Assembly: GCA_946480555.1 (NCBI GenBank)
Contig: CAMLLE010000003.1
Location: forward strand, 1-28,039
Source of the DNA: an uncultured Verrucomicrobia subdivision 3 bacterium
GTDB lineage: Bacteria; Verrucomicrobiota; Verrucomicrobiae; Limisphaerales; CAMLLE01
Reading direction: 5' to 3'
Length of the DNA: 28,039 nucleotides
A program made the position numbers and the translations under genes. The notes beneath the pieces were generated by a model, which saw only the letters and a program-made list of their open reading frames with translations, had not been told where the DNA came from and ran no database searches. Of the stretch, positions 15,285 through 24,900 are shown piece after piece (position 1 is the stretch's first letter; every line of letters starts with the position of its first letter).

Positions 15285-17912
15285 TCAAGTGGCTCCTTCA
15301 ACCGGGCCGGGCTGTCGCGCTTCTGAGGCAGGTTCTGCGTTTTGAAATTCCACCCAGAAACGGCTGCCCTCTCCCAGTTGGGATTCCACTCCAGCGCGGC
15401 CGCCGACGCGTTCAGCCGCTTTGATGACAATGGCCAGCCCGATGCCGGTTCCCTGGAACTGGTCGCCCGCATGCAATCTTTCGAACACGCGGAAGATGCG
15501 GTCGTGATATTCAGCCTTGATGCCAATGCCGTTGTCCTCAACCCAGAGCCGCACGTGATGGTTGCGTTCGGCCCGGATGCGAATCTGTGGTGCGCGATCC
15601 GCCGGGACAAACTTCAAGGCGTTGTCCAAAAGGTTCAGCACAATTTGATTCACCACAGCCGGGTTCGCGCGAACGACCGGCAGCGGACGCTCCACCTCCA
15701 CCCGCGCATTGCGAGCGGCAATCTTTCCTGCCAGTTGCTCGATGACCGTGTCCACGTGCTGTTCGAGGCTGATGCTGGACAGGGTGAAATTGGCGTGGGT
15801 CAGGTGGCCGTAGGTGAGCAAATCCTGAACAAGCTCGTCCATGAATTGCGCCGAGCCGGCGATTCGTCGCGCGTAATCCTTCGCGCAATCGTCGAGCTGC
15901 GAAGCGTAATCATCCATCAGCAACGTGGTGAAGCTGGCCATGGAGCGCAGCGGTGCGCGCAGATCGTGGGCTACGTGGTAGAGCAGGTTCTCAAGCGACT
16001 GCAGGCTCTGGCGGAGATGTGCGGTGCGTTCCACCACCCGCTGCTCCAGCTCGGTGGTGTAGATTTTGAGTTGTTCCTGAGCGTCGCGCAGTTCGGATTC
16101 CGCCCGTTTGCGTTCTGAAATGTCCACGCCCATGCCCATCACACACGGCTTGCCATCGTGCTGGATTCTCCGGCCGTAGAAGAGGAATGGCGCGGGCTCG
16201 CGATGGCGCGACAGCAGGCTGGCTTCGACGGTAGTTTCGCCTTCGCGCAACGCTTCGTTGATCGCCTCCGCCACCTTCACGCGATCGCCACCCGCAAAAA
16301 AATCTACGGGCAGCTTCCGCGGAATCTCTTCCGCGGAATAGCCGGTGATGGTTTCCAGATTGTGATTCCAGCGCAGCCAGCGGCCTTCGGCATCGAAGAA
16401 GTAAAAGATGCCCGGCAGGCTGTTGAGAATCATGGCGGAAAAATCGCGCTCGCGCCGCAGCCGGGCTTCCGCTTCGAGCCGTTCGGTGACATCGCGCGCA
16501 ATCTTGATGAACCCACGACGCTGGCCAGCCTCGTCGGTGATCACGCGGACGGTGCCGCTCACGAACAGGCGCGTGCCGTCCTTCCGAAGATGCCAGCGAT
16601 CGTCCCGCGCGAAACCGGTGGAGAGCGCAGTGCTCAACTCATGTTCCGGCGCGCCCGCCAGGCGATCTTCCTCAGTGAAGACGACGGCGGCGCTGCGCCC
16701 GACAATTTCGAGTTCATGGTAACCGAAGAGCCGTTCGGCGCCGGAGTTCCAGCTCACGATGCGGCCTTTCAGATCCATTGCGAAAATCGCGTAATCATGT
16801 GCGTTCTCGATCATCAACCGCATGCGATTCTCGCTGTCGCGCAAGGCGGCTTCGGAGATTCGAAGTTGTTCCGCCGCAGCTTCCGCGTCATGACGCGCGC
16901 GGCTTTCGGAGCTGCTCATCGCAAAGAACAGGAGGCTCAGCAGCGAACCGGCTGCGAGCACGAGACAGGGTATCCACCAGCCAGCCAGACGCACCGGCGG
17001 GATGGAACAAACAATCGTCCAGGGCCGGCCGCACACTTCCAATGTCAGTTCCGCTTGATGGCTGGTGGTGAACCAGCCGTCGGCCCCTTCGAGCCGGGCG
17101 GCGGATTCGTGCAGCAGGTTCTCCTCGTGCTCGCTGGAGCCGTCGTAAATGCGCAGCGTCATCTGACGGAGCTGGTTTGTGTCGAGTTCGCCAAAGACGA
17201 AGTCCGTCATCCGGAACGGGCAGTAGGCGAACCCCTTCAGCAATCGCCGCCGCTCCTCCAGCGTGGCCGGAACGAGCCCGCCTTCATATATCGGCGTGTA
17301 AATGAGGAAACCGTTTTGCTTGGCTTCATCGATCTCCTGAACCAGCGTGACTTTGCCCGATGCGGCCGGGCGGCCGTTGTCGCACGCCGATTCCATGGCG
17401 CGACGCCGGATGGGGTCGGTGAACATGTCGAAGCCGATCGCGGCGATGTTCCGTTCCGTTTCCGGTTCCAGCAAGGTGATCGTGTGCAACTCAGGCCGTG
17501 GCAGCTTGGGCCAGATTTGAAAGTTTGTTCTGCCCTGCTCCTGCATTGCGGCGACAAAGGACTCCTCCTGCTCCGGCAGAACGCGCGCAGAATACCCGAT
17601 GCCCTGGATGCCCGGATAGAACTGGGCCAGTCGCAGGCGATGGGCGAAGGCTTTGAACTGCGCGGGTGCGACGTTTGTGTCGGCGGCAAAGAACCCCGCC
17701 ACGCCGCGCATCAAGGCCACGTAGGCTTCAACGGATCGCTCGATGTCCGCGCGGGTATGTTGAGCGGTGAGATCGAATTGCGAGGAATTTCGCAAATCCA
17801 CCGTGCGCCAGGCATAGTAGGCAGCGGACAACGTGAGCGACAGGCCCGCTGCCAGCACTGTGGCTGGAAACCATGCTCGCGCGCGCGCAGGAAGTGTCAC
17901 CGGGTTCTTCAC
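15285..17912 (-). CDS. Membrane CHASE-PAS-PAS sensor histidine kinase
   Basis: 875 residues; the start codon is GTG at 17912, with no in-frame ATG nearby upstream. A transmembrane segment (about 17-37) leads to a periplasmic CHASE domain (about 75-290, 'GVAGFFAADTNVAPAQFKAF', 'FYPGIQGIGY'), then a second membrane segment (about 319-340). Two PAS domains follow (about 375-480, 'NAHDYAIFAMDLKGRIVSWN'; and 490-610), each ending in a PAC-like 'DVTER'/'DISER'. A coiled coil leads to HisKA with phospho-acceptor His649 ('VAHDLRAPL') and a HATPase domain with N box 'NLLDNALKF', G1 'DNGIGI' and G2 'GTGIGLAI'. CHASE domains bind small extracellular ligands such as cytokinin-like molecules, but the ligand here is unknown. 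No receiver domain and no adjacent regulator are present, so its partner must be encoded elsewhere. Confidence 0.94.
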   Translation of the reverse strand: MKNPVTLPARARAWFPATVLAAGLSLTLSAAYYAWRTVDLRNSSQFDLTAQHTRADIERSVEAYVALMRGVAGFFAADTNVAPAQFKAFAHRLRLAQFYPGIQGIGYSARVLPEQEESFVAAMQEQGRTNFQIWPKLPRPELHTITLLEPETERNIAAIGFDMFTDPIRRRAMESACDNGRPAASGKVTLVQEIDEAKQNGFLIYTPIYEGGLVPATLEERRRLLKGFAYCPFRMTDFVFGELDTNQLRQMTLRIYDGSSEHEENLLHESAARLEGADGWFTTSHQAELTLEVCGRPWTIVCSIPPVRLAGWWIPCLVLAAGSLLSLLFFAMSSSESRARHDAEAAAEQLRISEAALRDSENRMRLMIENAHDYAIFAMDLKGRIVSWNSGAERLFGYHELEIVGRSAAVVFTEEDRLAGAPEHELSTALSTGFARDDRWHLRKDGTRLFVSGTVRVITDEAGQRRGFIKIARDVTERLEAEARLRRERDFSAMILNSLPGIFYFFDAEGRWLRWNHNLETITGYSAEEIPRKLPVDFFAGGDRVKVAEAINEALREGETTVEASLLSRHREPAPFLFYGRRIQHDGKPCVMGMGVDISERKRAESELRDAQEQLKIYTTELEQRVVERTAHLRQSLQSLENLLYHVAHDLRAPLRSMASFTTLLMDDYASQLDDCAKDYARRIAGSAQFMDELVQDLLTYGHLTHANFTLSSISLEQHVDTVIEQLAGKIAARNARVEVERPLPVVRANPAVVNQIVLNLLDNALKFVPADRAPQIRIRAERNHHVRLWVEDNGIGIKAEYHDRIFRVFERLHAGDQFQGTGIGLAIVIKAAERVGGRAGVESQLGEGSRFWVEFQNAEPASEARQPGPVEGAT

Positions 17913-18027
17913 AACAAACAGCTGACGCTGCCCAATTTCAGCCGGTTTCCTTCACGCACACCAACTTTTATCGAAAGCGCGTGAAACATCAGTGCTGGCC
18001 GGACCGCCCTTCGCAGCCCGGCGTAAT

Positions 18028-18115
18028 GTAGAATAGGAGAGACGTTACGACGTATCGGGTAAAATCCCACGGTGCAAAGGCGGCACGGCCGTTCAACCGT
18101 TCCGGCTCGTTCTAC
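18028..18115. ncRNA. Possible structured RNA or leader element (weak)
   Basis: Outer arms gtagaa (18028-18033) and ttctac (18110-18115) would close an 88-base element. Inside are acgt...acgt around 18042-18052, a gggtaaaatccc hairpin, and ggccg/cggct arms near the 3' side. The segment cggtgcaaaggcggcacggcc resembles part of a cobalamin riboswitch core, but the rest of that motif is missing. The strand is undecided: it lies upstream of the kinase when read on minus and far upstream of the giant gene on plus. Confidence 0.2.
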
Positions 18116-18134
18116 CCTCCTTGCGCGTTTGCTC

Positions 18135-18180
18135 GGATTTCAACGCAAAGGAGCAACGACGCAACGCAAAGCAGGCTTTC
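18135..18180 (+). repeat. Repeat block A1 (ggatttcaacgcaaag...)
   Basis: The block ggatttcaacgcaaaggag...gcaaagcaggctttc resembles block A2 at 18505-18549 in the same orientation: both start ggatt(t)caacgcaa and end gcaaag...ctttc. The 'gcaaag' periodicity is a degenerate simple-repeat style seen in gene gaps of this phylum. Confidence 0.5.
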
Positions 18181-18504
18181 ACTCTCTCGACCTGGCCAGA
18201 GTCAATCACTGGAGGTGTCATTCCCAATTGATCAAATCAGTGATCGGGTCGCGGAACACTCCATTGCCGCCTCGGCGAGCGGTCATAGGTTGTTTCATGA
18301 AGAAGCGACATCAGGAAACCGCCGGAGTGTGGAACCGGAACAATCCAACGAAGCCCAGCCGCGAACGGCTCCGCACGCAAACGCCGCGCTCGAACTCTCC
18401 GCGTCAATCGTCGCGCCCGGTCGAACGCAGCGGCCAGCGTCGCAGCCATTGAGCGACGGGCGGGGCGCGGTTCTCCCAGCGTGCCGCGCTCATGGCCTGC
18501 AGCA

Positions 18505-18549
18505 GGATTCAACGCAAGGGGGCAAGGGTGCGAAGGCGCAAAGCTTTCC
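18505..18549 (+). repeat. Repeat block A2, left arm of an inverted pair
   Basis: Starts ggattcaacgcaagggggc and ends ggcgcaaagctttcc. It is similar to block A1 in direct orientation and to 18731-18770 in inverted orientation, so 18505-18770 could be one about 266-base mobile or MITE-like unit. Confidence 0.45.
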
Positions 18550-18730
18550 GTCAGTTTTTGATGACACCGGCAGCGATTCGTCTGTTGGACTGGACGCTCA
18601 ACCGGAGAAAGCCGGCCATTCCCTCCTCCTTCAAGATGGAGCACTTCCGCTCCGCATTTCTCGCCTCGTTCCGCTCGTGCCTTTGATCGAACGTAACATT
18701 GCGCATTCGGACTTCGGAAATCCGCGCAGC

Positions 18731-18770
18731 CCGTTGCGTCCTTGCCCCGTCGCGCCTTTGCGCTAAATCC
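18731..18770 (-). repeat. Repeat block A3, right arm of an inverted pair
   Basis: Read on the minus strand it gives gcgcaaaggcgcgacggggc followed by aaggacgcaacggg, the same word style as blocks A1 and A2. With A2 it brackets about 180 bases without a gene. Confidence 0.45.
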
Positions 18771-18910
18771 CCGGAGCATTCGCCCGCCATTTCCCGTCAG
18801 ACACCCCATGACGAAAGCGCGAAAACTGTCCGCGATTGCGCGAGCTTCACGCGCCGCGGCTCACAACTCTTTTACAAACCCCTTACTTTCCGCGAACACA
18901 CGCGCGGCCC

Positions 18911-18959
18911 GGCTGATGCTTAATGGGATCATGTGAAAAGGAATTCAGCCAAGAGCATC
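18911..18959 (+). promoter_or_regulatory. Possible leader with two mutually exclusive stems before the giant gene
   Basis: ggctga (18911-18916) pairs with tcagcc (18945-18950). gatgct (18915-18920) pairs with agcatc (18954-18959). The left arms share two bases, so full forms of both stems cannot coexist. The element ends 22 bases before the ATG at 18982. No Shine-Dalgarno sequence is visible. Confidence 0.3.
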
Positions 18960-18981
18960 TCGAACCCCACCTCCACCTCCT

Positions 18982-21900
18982 ATGAACAAACTGACCTCCC
19001 TCCTGTTCGCGTGCCTGTTGTGTTCTTTCATCAGCCCCGCTGGCGAATCACCATCCAAAACCACGGTGCCCGAACTGACGGTCCGCGAAATTCGTTATGA
19101 CGGGAAACTCTCCGACGATGAAGCGCGCTTCGTCATCGAGATCAGCGCCGATGCGATCGGAAAAGGTGAAAGCCGCGCCAAACTCTTTGAAGGCGATGTC
19201 GCTTTGCTGCCCGGCAAATTGCCGGACTCGCTGAAGATCGTCCGCGACGCCGGGCAATATCAGCTCATCGCCAACCGTCCCGGGCAGTTCAAGTTCAAGG
19301 TCGAACTGTTTGCCAAGATTCAGCGCGCCGAGCCGTGGAACCAGATCGGTTTCACCGGCCCGGCCGCGACGATTGCCAAGGTCACCGCACACGCTCAAGG
19401 CGCGGGAATGGAACTTCAGCTTCTGAGCGGAACGCTGCTGGCTTCGCAGAGAACCAACGGAATGTCGCGCATCGAGGGATTTCTCGGCGCCGAACAATCC
19501 GTCGCGCTGCGCTGGCAGGGGAAGGTGACCGAAGTCTCGCGCAAAAGCCTCCTCACGGTCGAATCCACCATCAACGCGCAAGTCACGCCTTCGGTCGTCA
19601 AATACGCCAGCCAGTTCCGTTACGACATCGTCCAGGGCAATGCAGCCCAGCTCACACTCGCGCTGCCTGCTTCACAGGCGCTGACGCGGCTCGTGGGCGA
19701 ACAGATTCGCGACTGGCGCACGACCGCGGACGGCGACCGCCAGTTGCTCACAATTGAATTCATCAAGCCGGTCGAGAAGGCCTACGACCTCACGCTGTTC
19801 TCGGAACAGGCCATTGAGAACAACACGACCAGCACAACACTGCATCCGCCGCAGCCGCTCGAAGTCGAACGCGAATCCGGCGCGCTGACGCTCTCCGCTG
19901 AAGACACGCTGGCCGAAGTGGAATCGCTCAGCGGATTGCGCCAGGTGAATGCCACCGGGAATGCGGTTGCAGCCTATCGCTTCAATGCGCGCCCGTTCGC
20001 GCTCGCGCTCAAGCTCAAGCGCATCGAACCCGTCATCACCGTTTCGGATCGCGTGCTGGCCCGGCTGGAGGAAACGCGCGAATTGATCACGCACGCGTTG
20101 TCGCTGAACGTGGAGAAGGCAGGCATCTACGCCATCGAAGCTCCGCTTCCAAACGGCTTCGTCGTTGCTGAAGTTCGCGGCGAAGGTGTCGAGGATTGGA
20201 TTGTTTCGAATCAGAAGCTGCGCGTGAGCTTCGCCAGCCGCGTGCTGGGCGAACGCAGGATTGAAGTTCAACTGGAGCGGCCGCTGAAACAGTTTCCCGA
20301 GCAACTGGCGGTGGCGCCATTGCGCGTCGTCGGCGCCGCGAAGGAATCGGCCCAGATCGGCGCGGCTTCCGCTGCCGGAATTCGTTTACGCACGCGCGAG
20401 CTTTCGGGGTTGCGTGAGATTCCGATCAACCAGCTCGCAAATCGCAGCGACGAACTGCTCGCCTACAATTCCGATCAGCCGGATTGGAGCCTGACGCTCG
20501 CCAGCGAGAAGCTTTCGGCGCGCGTGGTTGCCGACGTTTTCAACCTCGTGACGATCGGCGACGGCATTGTCGGCGGCAGCGCGACGATCCGTTACGGCCT
20601 GGCGAACCAGGGCGTTCAGGAGTTTCGCGTTCGTGTTCCCGCGCATTGCCGGAACGTCGAGTTCACCGGCCCGAACATCCGCCGCAAGGAACGCCTCGGA
20701 GGGACGAGTTCCACGAGTCCCACGAATGCTAACGACACCGTCTGGCTCATCGGCCTTCAGGACAAGGCCTGGGGCGGCTACACACTCGTTGTCACTTACG
20801 ACTATCAATTCGATCCCAAAGGCGCGTCGCTCCCACTGGCAGGCGTTCATACCGATGGCATTGAGCGTGAAACCGGTTCCATCGCGATCACTACTGCGGC
20901 GAGCCTTCAGCTCAATCCGAAAGTTGTCAGCGACACGCTGCATCGTGCCGATGAAACCGAACTCGCCAGTGCCGACCGCGCGTTGATCACGCGCGCCGTG
21001 GTGCTCGCGTATCAATACACGGATCACGATTACGAACTGGCCGTGGACGTGAAGCGTTACGCCGAGGAGCGCGTGCTGGAAGCCGTGGCCGATCGCACGC
21101 AAATCACGTCCGTGCTCACCGAAGCCGGCGAAATGCTCACGCAGGCGTCGTTCATGGTGAAGAACAACGAGAAGCAGTTTCAGCGGTTTCTGCTTCCGGC
21201 CAGCGCGCGCCTTTGGGGCTGCTACGTGAACGGGCAGCCCGCCAAACCCGAGCGCGATGGCGATTGGGTTCTGATCTCGCTTCCGCGGGAGGCGAACCGG
21301 GATCAGACCTTCGCCGTCGATATTCTCTACGCGCAAACGAACAACGCGCTCGCCGGCAGCTGGGCGCGCACACTCAATCTCACCGCGCCCCGCACCGACG
21401 TGCCGAACACGTATGCCGAATGGCAGCTCTTCGTTCCGCAATCCGTTCGGCTGTCAGGTTTCGGCGGCAGCATGTCGGTCGCACAGGGAACAACCTATGA
21501 ATTGCTCGATGCGTGGGAGAAGTTCATCGCCTTCTATATTGAAGTGCTGCGCGAAGCGGGCGTGGCCATTCTCGTCATCGGCGTTCTGGCGTTTCTGGTA
21601 ATCGCGCTCGTGATCTCCGCGGCGAAGCGCGGCTGGAGCGGGATCATCACCGTGCTCGCGGTCGTAACAATTCTCGGCGTTCTCAGCGCAATGTTGTTGC
21701 CCGCGCTTGCGAAAGCGAAATCCAAAGCGCAGCGCATCAGCTCCGTGAACAACTTGAAACAAATTGGCCTCGCCGTGCGCATCTTTGCGGGCGACAACGG
21801 CGAGCGGCTCCCGAATTCGTTCGAGGAAATGCTGAACGAGCTGAGCACGGACAAGGTCACTTACGATCCCGAAACGGGCCAGCGCTACACCTACATTGGT

Positions 21901-24900
21901 GCGGGCTTCCTGGAGAGCGAAATCACGCCCGATTCCATCATCGCCTACAGCCCGATCGTGAACAATCACTGCAACATCCTGCTGGCGGACGGCAGCGTGC
22001 AGCAGATCAGCGCAGCGAGATTTTACGAATTGAACCAGCGCGGACTGATTCAGCGCACGCGCGGAACGGACATCGCCGCACAACAGCAGCGCGTCGTTCT
22101 TGGACAACAGCTGACCGAATCCGCACAATCGCAGCCCAGCACCGTCGCGAGGAGCCGCGTGGCCTTTGACAGCGCGAGCGGTCCAGCCACAGCTCCGGCC
22201 CTTGAAAACCGCACATGGAGTGCGGAGAACTCAGGTCGCGTTGCCGCATTGAATGAACCGGCCCTGGCGCCGGCTGCGACAGCTGGCATTCGCTCCATCC
22301 GCATCGAACTGCCCCAAAGCGGCACACCCTTCCTCTTTACCAAAGTTCTGAACATCGGCAACGATCCGCTTTCGATCCAGGCACGTGTGATGAATCTCCA
22401 CAGGTTCCAGATGCTGCAAATGACCTGGCAAGCCGCCGCGTTTGTCCTCGGCCTCGCGATCTGGTGGTGGCAATGGCGGCGCATCCAGCGCAACACGTTC
22501 ATTCTTACCGTTGCGCTCGCAATGATCGTCGGTTCCGTTTGCAGCCTGCTGGTCCAATGGCGCGCGCTGCATGACGCACTGATCATCGGCTTCCCGGCAA
22601 TCGCGGTCGCAATCATCGCTGTGCTGGTCTGGAAATACTGGCCGCGGAGCCAGCTCCAAGATTCTTCCGAAAGCGCCCCGCCCGCCGCGGTTCCGCCCGT
22701 GGTCGCCGCCATCGCGCTCAGCCTGATGCTCGGCGTCAGCTCCGCTTCCGCGGCTGATCCGCAGGTGTCCATTCTCTCAGCCAATTATTCTGGCACGGTC
22801 AACGACCGCGTCGCATTGCTCGACGTCACATTGCAATTGTCGTCCGCGAAAGCGAACGAAACAGCAGCGCTGTTCGGTGCGGATGTCGCGTTGCAGGAAT
22901 TCAAAGTCAAGGCGGGCGATGCGAAGTTGATTCGCGAGGGCAACAACATGGCGGTTCGTCTCGGCAAGCCCGGACGCGCGGTGCTGCAACTCAAGATGCT
23001 CGCGAAAGTCACCGGCGACGTGACGAAACGCCAGCTTGGCTTCGCCATTCCAGCCGCGCTCTCCAGCGAAGTCGCATTCACCTTGGAACAGCCCGAAGCG
23101 GACGTCGATTTCCCAACCGCCATTTCCGTGAAGCGCCTGTTCGAGAAGGAAACGACGCGCGTCGAAGCCGTGATCGGTTCCGGCGATCGCGTGCAACTGC
23201 TTTGGACGCCGCGTGTGAAGCGCGCCGCAGAAGTGGCAGCCACGGTTTTCTCCCAGAACAACTCGCTCGTGGCGATTGGTGGCGGCGTGGTGAATGTCCG
23301 GTCCACGATCGATTACCAGGTCACCCAGGGGGAACTGCGCCGGGCACGCGTGCAAATTCCGAAAGGTCAGCGACTCCTACGCGTGGAGGGCGCGGGCATC
23401 CGCACGTGGGAAATCAAATCAGAGCGCGGGTCTCCGACCCGCAGCAACTCGGTCACATCCGACGCTTCGGATTCTGCCGCATCATCCGCCGCTTCCGACG
23501 CCCTGCGGCTCAGAGAGCTGCGCTCCGAACATCAGGTTCTCCTCATCGATCTTCTCAAAGGCGTCTCGCCGACATGGCGCCTGACGCTGGAAACCGAAGC
23601 GCCATTGGAAGCCACGCCCGCCACTGTTTCCATCCAGGTCCCGCACACGCTCGACACCAAGCGCGAGACCGGCCTGATCGCTTTGCGGAACGCCGAGGAG
23701 CTGGGGCTGTCGGTCGAATCCGCCGCGGACCTGCAACGGGTGGATGCGGAGGAATTCTCGCGAGCCATCGCGCAGAAGACCGGCAACGTTCAGAGTGTCT
23801 TCCGGTTCTCAAAACCGGAATTCACTCTGCACGTGCGCGCCGAATCGATCCGGCCGCAGATCGAAGCCGTGGTGCGCAATCACGTCCGGCTCATCAACGA
23901 CCAGTTCAGCGTCTCAGCCATCGTCGATTACAACATCAAGCGAGCCGGCGTCTTCTCTCTGACGCTCGCGCTGCCGGCGGAATTCCGAGTTGAGCAGGTG
24001 ATCGGCGAGAAGGTTTCGCAATGGTCGGAACGCACGGAATCCGGCGCGCGCCTGATGGATGTGACGCTGAAGGAGAAAACCGCAGGCACTTACACTCTGA
24101 GGCTGGAACTCACGCGCACGATGAAAAGCCTGCCGCGTTCTCTTCCGGTGTTCGGAGTGCATCCGGTGAACACGGCCAAACTGACCACCTACATCTCGGT
24201 TGCCGCTGAGTCCGGCGTTGCGATCAAAACGGAGTCGCTCGATGGCTTGACGGAAATTCCCGCAACAGCATTGCCGGAGGGCGTGGTCCAGGAGCGCAAC
24301 ACCAGCGGCACCGTACTCGGCTACAAGTTCATTTCGACTGAGCCACAGTCTGTTCCGGAATGGAGCCTGACGCTCAGCACAGAAGCGATCGAATCGTGGG
24401 TCCGCGCTGAAATCGTGAACACCATCACGCTGGGCGAAACACTCACCAGCGGCAAAGCGCTCGTGCGTTTCGATATCGCGAATTCGCCTGTGAAGGAATT
24501 CCGACTCAAGGTTCCAGCCGCGTTCCGAAACGTGGAAATCACCGGCGCGAACATCCGCAGCCGCAGCCAGTCGGGTGACACGCGCAACATTGAGCTGCAA
24601 AACAAAACGCGCGGCGTTTACCAGCTCACGGTCACTTGGGAGCAGCCGCGCGCCAGGACGAACAGCATCGACGTGACGGGCGTCTCTGCCGAAGGCGTGG
24701 AACGTGAGACAGGCTTGCTGGCGATCGTGGCGAAGAATTCACTTCAACTCAGCGAAGCTTCTGCGAACGAACTTCAGCGCGTGGACTTGGGCGACTTTCC
24801 CGATTGGGCCGGGCGCCCGCCGGAATCGACGGCGCTCGCCTATCGCTACGTGCGTCCGGGTTACACCCTCGCCGTTCGAGCGCAGCGGTTCAATGAAGCC

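Larger units (their letters stand above)
17913..18981. other. 1.07-kb non-coding region with repeat remnants
   Basis: No credible gene is seen. Open frames here (for example 18215-18766, 183 codons) translate to Arg/Ser/Ala/Pro-rich sequence with the 'GGKGAKAQ' and 'PLRPCPVAPLR' strings that come from cgcaaaggcgcaaag-type repeats rather than from protein. The region holds a possible structured RNA (18028-18115), three repeat blocks (18135, 18505, 18731) and a possible leader (18911-18959). It must carry the promoter of the kinase (minus) and of the giant gene (plus), but no convincing -35/-10 pair stands out. Confidence 0.6.

Noticed and set aside
16158..17984. 608-codon plus-strand open frame
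   Set aside because: It mirrors the CHASE-PAS kinase; high GC produces long antisense frames. No domain is visible in it.
18046..18100. Cobalamin riboswitch
   Set aside because: Only the cggtgcaaa...cggcacggcc part resembles the core; the B12 box (GCCACTG) and the rest of the conserved layout are missing, and no cobalamin gene is near.
18215..18766. 183-codon open frame in the large gap
   Set aside because: Composition and the repeat-derived strings GGKGAKAQ and PLRPCPVAPLR show it is translated repeat DNA; no ribosome site or family match.
17985..18981. CRISPR array or insertion sequence in the large gap
   Set aside because: The repeats are degenerate and unevenly spaced, there are no uniform spacers, and no transposase is present.
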